The notes beneath the pieces were generated by a model, which made no database searches, was not told the DNA's origin, and worked only from the letters and a program-made list of their open reading frames with translations. A stretch of 7,544 nucleotides of DNA from Gammaproteobacteria bacterium. Lineage in GTDB: Bacteria > Pseudomonadota > Gammaproteobacteria > SZUA-229. The DNA is taken from contig DRLE01000279.1 in the NCBI GenBank assembly GCA_011051475.1, forward strand, positions 1-7,544. Reading direction: 5' to 3'. Below are positions 4,818 through 7,544 of this stretch, piece after piece. A program made the position numbers and the translations under genes. Every line of letters starts with the position of its first letter. Position 1 is the first letter of the stretch.

Positions 4818-6707
4818 TTACTGGCGCAGCGCTTTTCTGACGTGTTCGCTGAAGTCTTTTGCCGGCATAAAACCGACGACACGGTAGTTTTTGCGTTCGA
4901 TGCCGTCGGCACCGAAGAACATGATTGACGGTGGCCCGATAATACCGAAGTGTTTGTACAGCTCGGTGTCTTTTTCATCATTGGGGGTTACATCCGCCTG
5001 TAGCAGAATCACGCCTTCCAGGGCTTTCTGTACCGCCGGGTCGGCAAAGGTGATCATTTCCATTTCCTTGCAGGATACGCACCAGTCGGCATAGAAATCC
5101 AGCATCACCGGTTTGCCGGCGGCTTTGGCGTCACGCAGGGCGGCATTGAGGCCTTCGACGCCCTTGATCTGCCTGAACTGCAGGTGTGCGGCTTCTGCCA
5201 CGGCCGCGCTGCCACCGGCGGACAGGCCCTTGAGGGGCTGGAATACATTACGGTTACCGGCGGACAGGCCGATCAGGATAATAATGCCGTATACCAGCAA
5301 TACCGTGCCCACGCCCTTCCATAGCTTGCGCCAGCCGCCGGCATTATCCGGCAGGCCGCTGGTGGCGCCCATATAGACGGCGGAAACGATAATCAGCATG
5401 GCCCAGAGGAACATGGTCAGCGCCGCGGGGGCGACCCTTTCCAGCAGCCAGATAGCCAGGCCCAGCAGGAGGACGCCGAAGAAAGCCTTGACCGCATCCA
5501 TCCAGGCGCCGGCGCGAGGCAGCAGCTTGCCGGCGGAGGTGCCGATAACCAGCAGCGGTGCGCCCATGCCCATGCTCAGCGAGAACAGCGCCATGCCGCC
5601 AAGCACGGCATCACCGGTTTCGGCAATATAGATCAGGGCGCCGACCAGCGGCGCGGTAACACAGGGGCCGACAATGAGGGCGGAAAGCAGGCCCATAATG
5701 GCGACACCGGCAAGGTTTCCGCCCTGCTGACTGTTGCTGATGGCCGTCAGTTTGCTTTGTATGGACGCCGGCATCTGCAGCTCGTAGAAGCCGAACATGG
5801 AAAAGGACAGAGCGACGAAAATGGCGGCAAAGCTGCCGATAATCCACGGGTTCTGGAACCAGGCCTGGATGTTTTCGCCGGAAAGGCCGACCAGAATACC
5901 GACCACGGTATAGGTCAGCGCCATCGCCAGCACATAGACCAGCGACAGGGAAAATGCCTTGCGCGTGGACAGGTCTTCGCCCTGGCCGACTATAATGCCG
6001 GAGAGAATGGGAATCATCGGGAACACGCAGGGGGTAAAGGCCAGCAGCAGACCGGCGCCGAAGAAGACCAGCAGGGTCAGCCAGGTATTGCCGCTGCGCA
6101 GGGCGTTGGCGATTTCATCCTGTTCGGAAACGGTGCCCTCATTGCTGACAGCGGCCTGCGGTGTGGCGCTGCCTGCAGCCGTCGTGGCAGCAGCGGCTGC
6201 GGCCTGTGCTGCCGACATCGGCGCAATTTTCACGGTAAAACGTTTGGTCTGGGGCGGGTAGCAGATGCCTGAAATCTCCGAGCAACCCTGGTACTTCACC
6301 TTGAAAGTGACATCTTTGTCCCCATTACCGGTATATTGATACGGCAAAGTCGCTTTTGCCTCGTGGTGAAAAACATAGAGTGTTTTCTTGAAGATGGGGT
6401 CGTCCTTGGCTTCGCCGCCGGGAACGATGAGCGCACCGGGAATAATCTCGCTGTCATCCGTCGTGATACTGATCTTTTCCTTGTAGAGGTAATGACCTTC
6501 CGCAATCACCCAGTCAACGTGAAACCGGCCGGGCTTTGAGTCGTAGCTGACCTGAAAGGCTTCATCCGGGTCGAGAATGTCATCCTGTGAACCGCCCAGA
6601 CTGTCGAGCAGATTAAAACTTTCCTCGGCCAGCAGTGGCTGGCTGAAGGATAAAAGCAGTACCAGGGAGGCCAGAAAGGTATGCAGGGGTTTTATTATTT
6701 TTGTCAT
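4818..6707 (-). CDS. dsbD: Thiol:disulfide interchange protein DsbD
   Basis: DsbD moves electrons from cytoplasmic thioredoxin across the inner membrane to periplasmic DsbC, CcmG and TlpA-like proteins. In 629 residues it has a signal peptide (about 1-27, ending QPLLA), an N-terminal periplasmic immunoglobulin-like domain (about 30-160) with the redox pair C142 and C149 in YQGCSEISGICYPP, and an Ala/Thr-rich linker (165-187). A transmembrane core (about 207-482) follows with C227 in FTPCVFPMIP and C348 in VGPCVTAPLVGAL, then a C-terminal thioredoxin domain with C543 and C546 in ADWCVSCKEME. All six catalytic cysteines are present. ATG at 6705-6707 is chosen because a signal peptide begins there; the frame extends to a TTG at 6824, but that lies upstream of the likely transcription start. 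Shine-Dalgarno is weak. fxsA is divergent. Confidence 0.97.
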   Translation of the reverse strand: MTKIIKPLHTFLASLVLLLSFSQPLLAEESFNLLDSLGGSQDDILDPDEAFQVSYDSKPGRFHVDWVIAEGHYLYKEKISITTDDSEIIPGALIVPGGEAKDDPIFKKTLYVFHHEAKATLPYQYTGNGDKDVTFKVKYQGCSEISGICYPPQTKRFTVKIAPMSAAQAAAAAATTAAGSATPQAAVSNEGTVSEQDEIANALRSGNTWLTLLVFFGAGLLLAFTPCVFPMIPILSGIIVGQGEDLSTRKAFSLSLVYVLAMALTYTVVGILVGLSGENIQAWFQNPWIIGSFAAIFVALSFSMFGFYELQMPASIQSKLTAISNSQQGGNLAGVAIMGLLSALIVGPCVTAPLVGALIYIAETGDAVLGGMALFSLSMGMGAPLLVIGTSAGKLLPRAGAWMDAVKAFFGVLLLGLAIWLLERVAPAALTMFLWAMLIIVSAVYMGATSGLPDNAGGWRKLWKGVGTVLLVYGIIILIGLSAGNRNVFQPLKGLSAGGSAAVAEAAHLQFRQIKGVEGLNAALRDAKAAGKPVMLDFYADWCVSCKEMEMITFADPAVQKALEGVILLQADVTPNDEKDTELYKHFGIIGPPSIMFFGADGIERKNYRVVGFMPAKDFSEHVRKALRQ

Positions 6708-6814
6708 GGCGCGGCTAATCTGTGTTGTAATGAACTTATTTAGACAGGCTTGTGCGTTCGGGTTCAAAAAAACTGCGAATTCCACTGCAACGAAGCCGGT
6801 ATTTGTGTGTCTGT

Positions 6815-6823
6815 AATATAGCA
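6815..6823 (-). promoter_or_regulatory. Candidate extended -10 promoter of dsbD
   Basis: The minus strand reads TGCTATATT: a TATATT -10 (5 of 6) with the TGn extension, a combination that can work without a good -35. The region 17-19 bases upstream (around TGAAACAT) matches -35 poorly. Transcription would start near 6808 with a leader of about 100 nt. This start lies inside the N-terminal extension of the longest dsbD frame, supporting the ATG at 6705-6707. Confidence 0.42.
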
Positions 6824-6901
6824 AAGAAGTACCTGTAATGTTTCAGGGGACTGAAAAGAACCATAAAACGCCCCTTGCTGATACCTGTCGCTAACACCTG
6901 C

Positions 6902-6916
6902 CGTAGCCAGGCTACG
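6902..6916 (+). other. Small perfect hairpin in the fxsA upstream region
   Basis: CGTAGC (6902-6907) pairs perfectly with GCTACG (6911-6916) around the loop CAG, 34 nt before the fxsA ATG and just upstream of its ribosome site. It could be an operator half-site pair or an mRNA leader stem. The rest of the 243-nt dsbD-fxsA gap shows only the dsbD -10 candidate; I could not identify a convincing sigma-70 promoter for fxsA. Confidence 0.35.
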
Positions 6917-6950
6917 CACCTAGAAGAGAGTTGATTCCAGAGAGAAAATT

Positions 6951-7436
6951 ATGATCAGAGGCTGGCCACTGTTATTTATCCTTATTCCTTTAGTTGAGCT
7001 GTATGTCATCATCGTGGTCGGCGAGCAGATCGGCGCCCTGTGGACCGTGCTGCTGGTTATCTTTACCGCGGTGGTCGGGGTTAATCTGCTGCGTTTTCAG
7101 GGTATGAGCACCCTGCAGCGGGCGCAGCGCAATATGGCGCAGGGTCAGATCCCGGCCATGGAAATGATGGAAGGCGTGGCCCTGGCCGTGGCCGGTGTGC
7201 TGCTGATTACCCCGGGTTTTATTACCGATACCATCGGCTTCCTCTGCCTGATTCCCGCCACGCGTAAGGCCATTATCCGCTTTTTAATGAGCAAGGCCAC
7301 GGTGGTGGGTTATGGCAGCTTCCAGCAATCAGCTCAGCAACAGGGCCAGACCTGGGAAGGTGAGGCGCGACCGGTGGATGAAGAGGCTCCCCGGGTCGGG
7401 CGGACTATCGAGGGTGAGTGCCGGCGGGAGGATTGA
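6951..7436 (+). CDS. fxsA: FxsA family inner-membrane protein
   Basis: FxsA is a small cytoplasmic-membrane protein. In E. coli its overproduction relieves exclusion of phage T7 by the F plasmid; its normal role is unknown. The 161-residue product shows hydrophobic segments at about 6-23 and 28-46, the charged stretch around LRFQGMSTLQRAQRNMAQGQIPA, and a third hydrophobic region (74-104) containing the family hallmark LLITPGFITDTIGFLCLIP. A polar, acidic C-terminal tail (about 125-161) follows and is probably cytoplasmic. Start ATG 6951-6953 is preceded by AGAGAGA at 6-12 nt. It is divergent from dsbD; fxsA near dsbD (and often groESL) is a common gammaproteobacterial arrangement. A run of ten T follows the stop, but no clean GC stem precedes it. 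Confidence 0.95.
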   Translation: MIRGWPLLFILIPLVELYVIIVVGEQIGALWTVLLVIFTAVVGVNLLRFQGMSTLQRAQRNMAQGQIPAMEMMEGVALAVAGVLLITPGFITDTIGFLCLIPATRKAIIRFLMSKATVVGYGSFQQSAQQQGQTWEGEARPVDEEAPRVGRTIEGECRRED

Positions 7437-7446
7437 TTTTTTTTTT

Positions 7447-7510
7447 GCCGCGAAGAACGCAAAAGGCGCGAAAAAAGCTTTTTTCCGCAAATGAACGCTA
7501 ATAAACGCAA
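7447..7510. repeat. Degenerate extragenic repeat rich in CGCAAA/CGCGAA units
   Basis: After ten T (7437-7446) the sequence cycles through related short units: GCCGCGAAGAACGC, AAAAGGCGCGAAAAA, CCGCAAATGAACGC, AATAAACGCAAAT. It also contains a perfect 16-base palindrome GAAAAAAGCTTTTTTC (7470-7485). Such 'CGCGAAGAACGCAAAGG' stretches recur as non-coding repeats in many proteobacterial genomes. The open frame crossing it is low-complexity (AAKNAKGAKKAF) and not credible as a gene. The AT palindrome could act as a poor terminator for fxsA. Confidence 0.5.
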
Positions 7511-7532
7511 ATTATTGTCTATTTTGACTCTT

Positions 7533-7544
7533 GTGGGAGCGGAC
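7533..7544 (+). repeat. Start of a REP-like palindrome (cut by the window edge)
   Basis: GTGGGAGCGGAC at the right edge matches the first arm of the repetitive extragenic palindromes common in Pseudomonas and relatives (GTGGGAGCGG followed by a GC-rich hairpin). The pairing arm would lie beyond 7544, so only the prefix is seen. Confidence 0.45.

Noticed and set aside
5757..6272. 171-codon plus-strand frame opposite dsbD
   Set aside because: It is antisense to the conserved membrane core of DsbD; its composition (Gly, Gln, His, Asp) is that of a shadow frame.
6708..6824. N-terminal extension of dsbD from a TTG start
   Set aside because: The extra 39 residues precede a proper signal peptide, the initiator would be TTG without a ribosome site, and the likely dsbD -10 element overlaps it.
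7312..7494. Plus-strand frame overlapping the fxsA end and continuing downstream
   Set aside because: It overlaps fxsA out of frame, then encodes the low-complexity translation of a common extragenic repeat.

Overview
The window looks like chromosomal DNA of a gammaproteobacterium outside the Enterobacterales. The evidence is the gene set and order (fxsA, dsbD, a TlpA-type thioredoxin, aroQ, accB, accC), which resembles the dipZ-aroQ-accB-accC block of Pseudomonas and relatives. A decayed extragenic repeat and a REP-like sequence at the right edge also fit this group. I cannot name the species from the sequence. No phage, transposase, CRISPR, rRNA or tRNA signal is visible.

Layout, left to right. 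Positions 1-98 hold the last codons of a plus-strand TraB/GumN-type gene. It converges on a long minus-strand gene block, and the gap between them carries an unusual element of heptamers (AGTGAAT) in inverted arrangement plus a perfect hairpin that overlaps the accC stop codon. Then, all on the minus strand and read right to left, come dsbD, two lipoprotein genes, a membrane-anchored TlpA-like thioredoxin gene, aroQ, accB and accC. At the right, fxsA is divergent from dsbD on the plus strand. It is followed by a degenerate repeat and the first bases of a REP-like palindrome, cut by the window end.

How the genes work together. AccB (biotin carrier) and AccC (biotin carboxylase) form the first half of acetyl-CoA carboxylase and are almost contiguous (8 nt apart). 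AroQ is the third shikimate-pathway enzyme and lies 35 nt upstream of accB, so aroQ-accB-accC is probably one transcript from a promoter near 2611-2639. DsbD carries electrons from cytoplasmic thioredoxin across the inner membrane, and the anchored TlpA-like protein is a plausible periplasmic acceptor. Between these two redox genes sit two AT-richer lipoprotein genes. Each has its own GA-rich ribosome binding site and a strong intrinsic terminator at its 3' end. The left one has an FNR/ANR-type palindrome upstream and four cysteines beyond its lipidated one.

No clearly new multi-gene system is present. The points most worth following are the lipoprotein pair inside the redox block with the FNR/ANR-like site, the heptamer inverted-repeat element beside accC, and small leader hairpins that cover the ribosome-binding regions of aroQ and accB.
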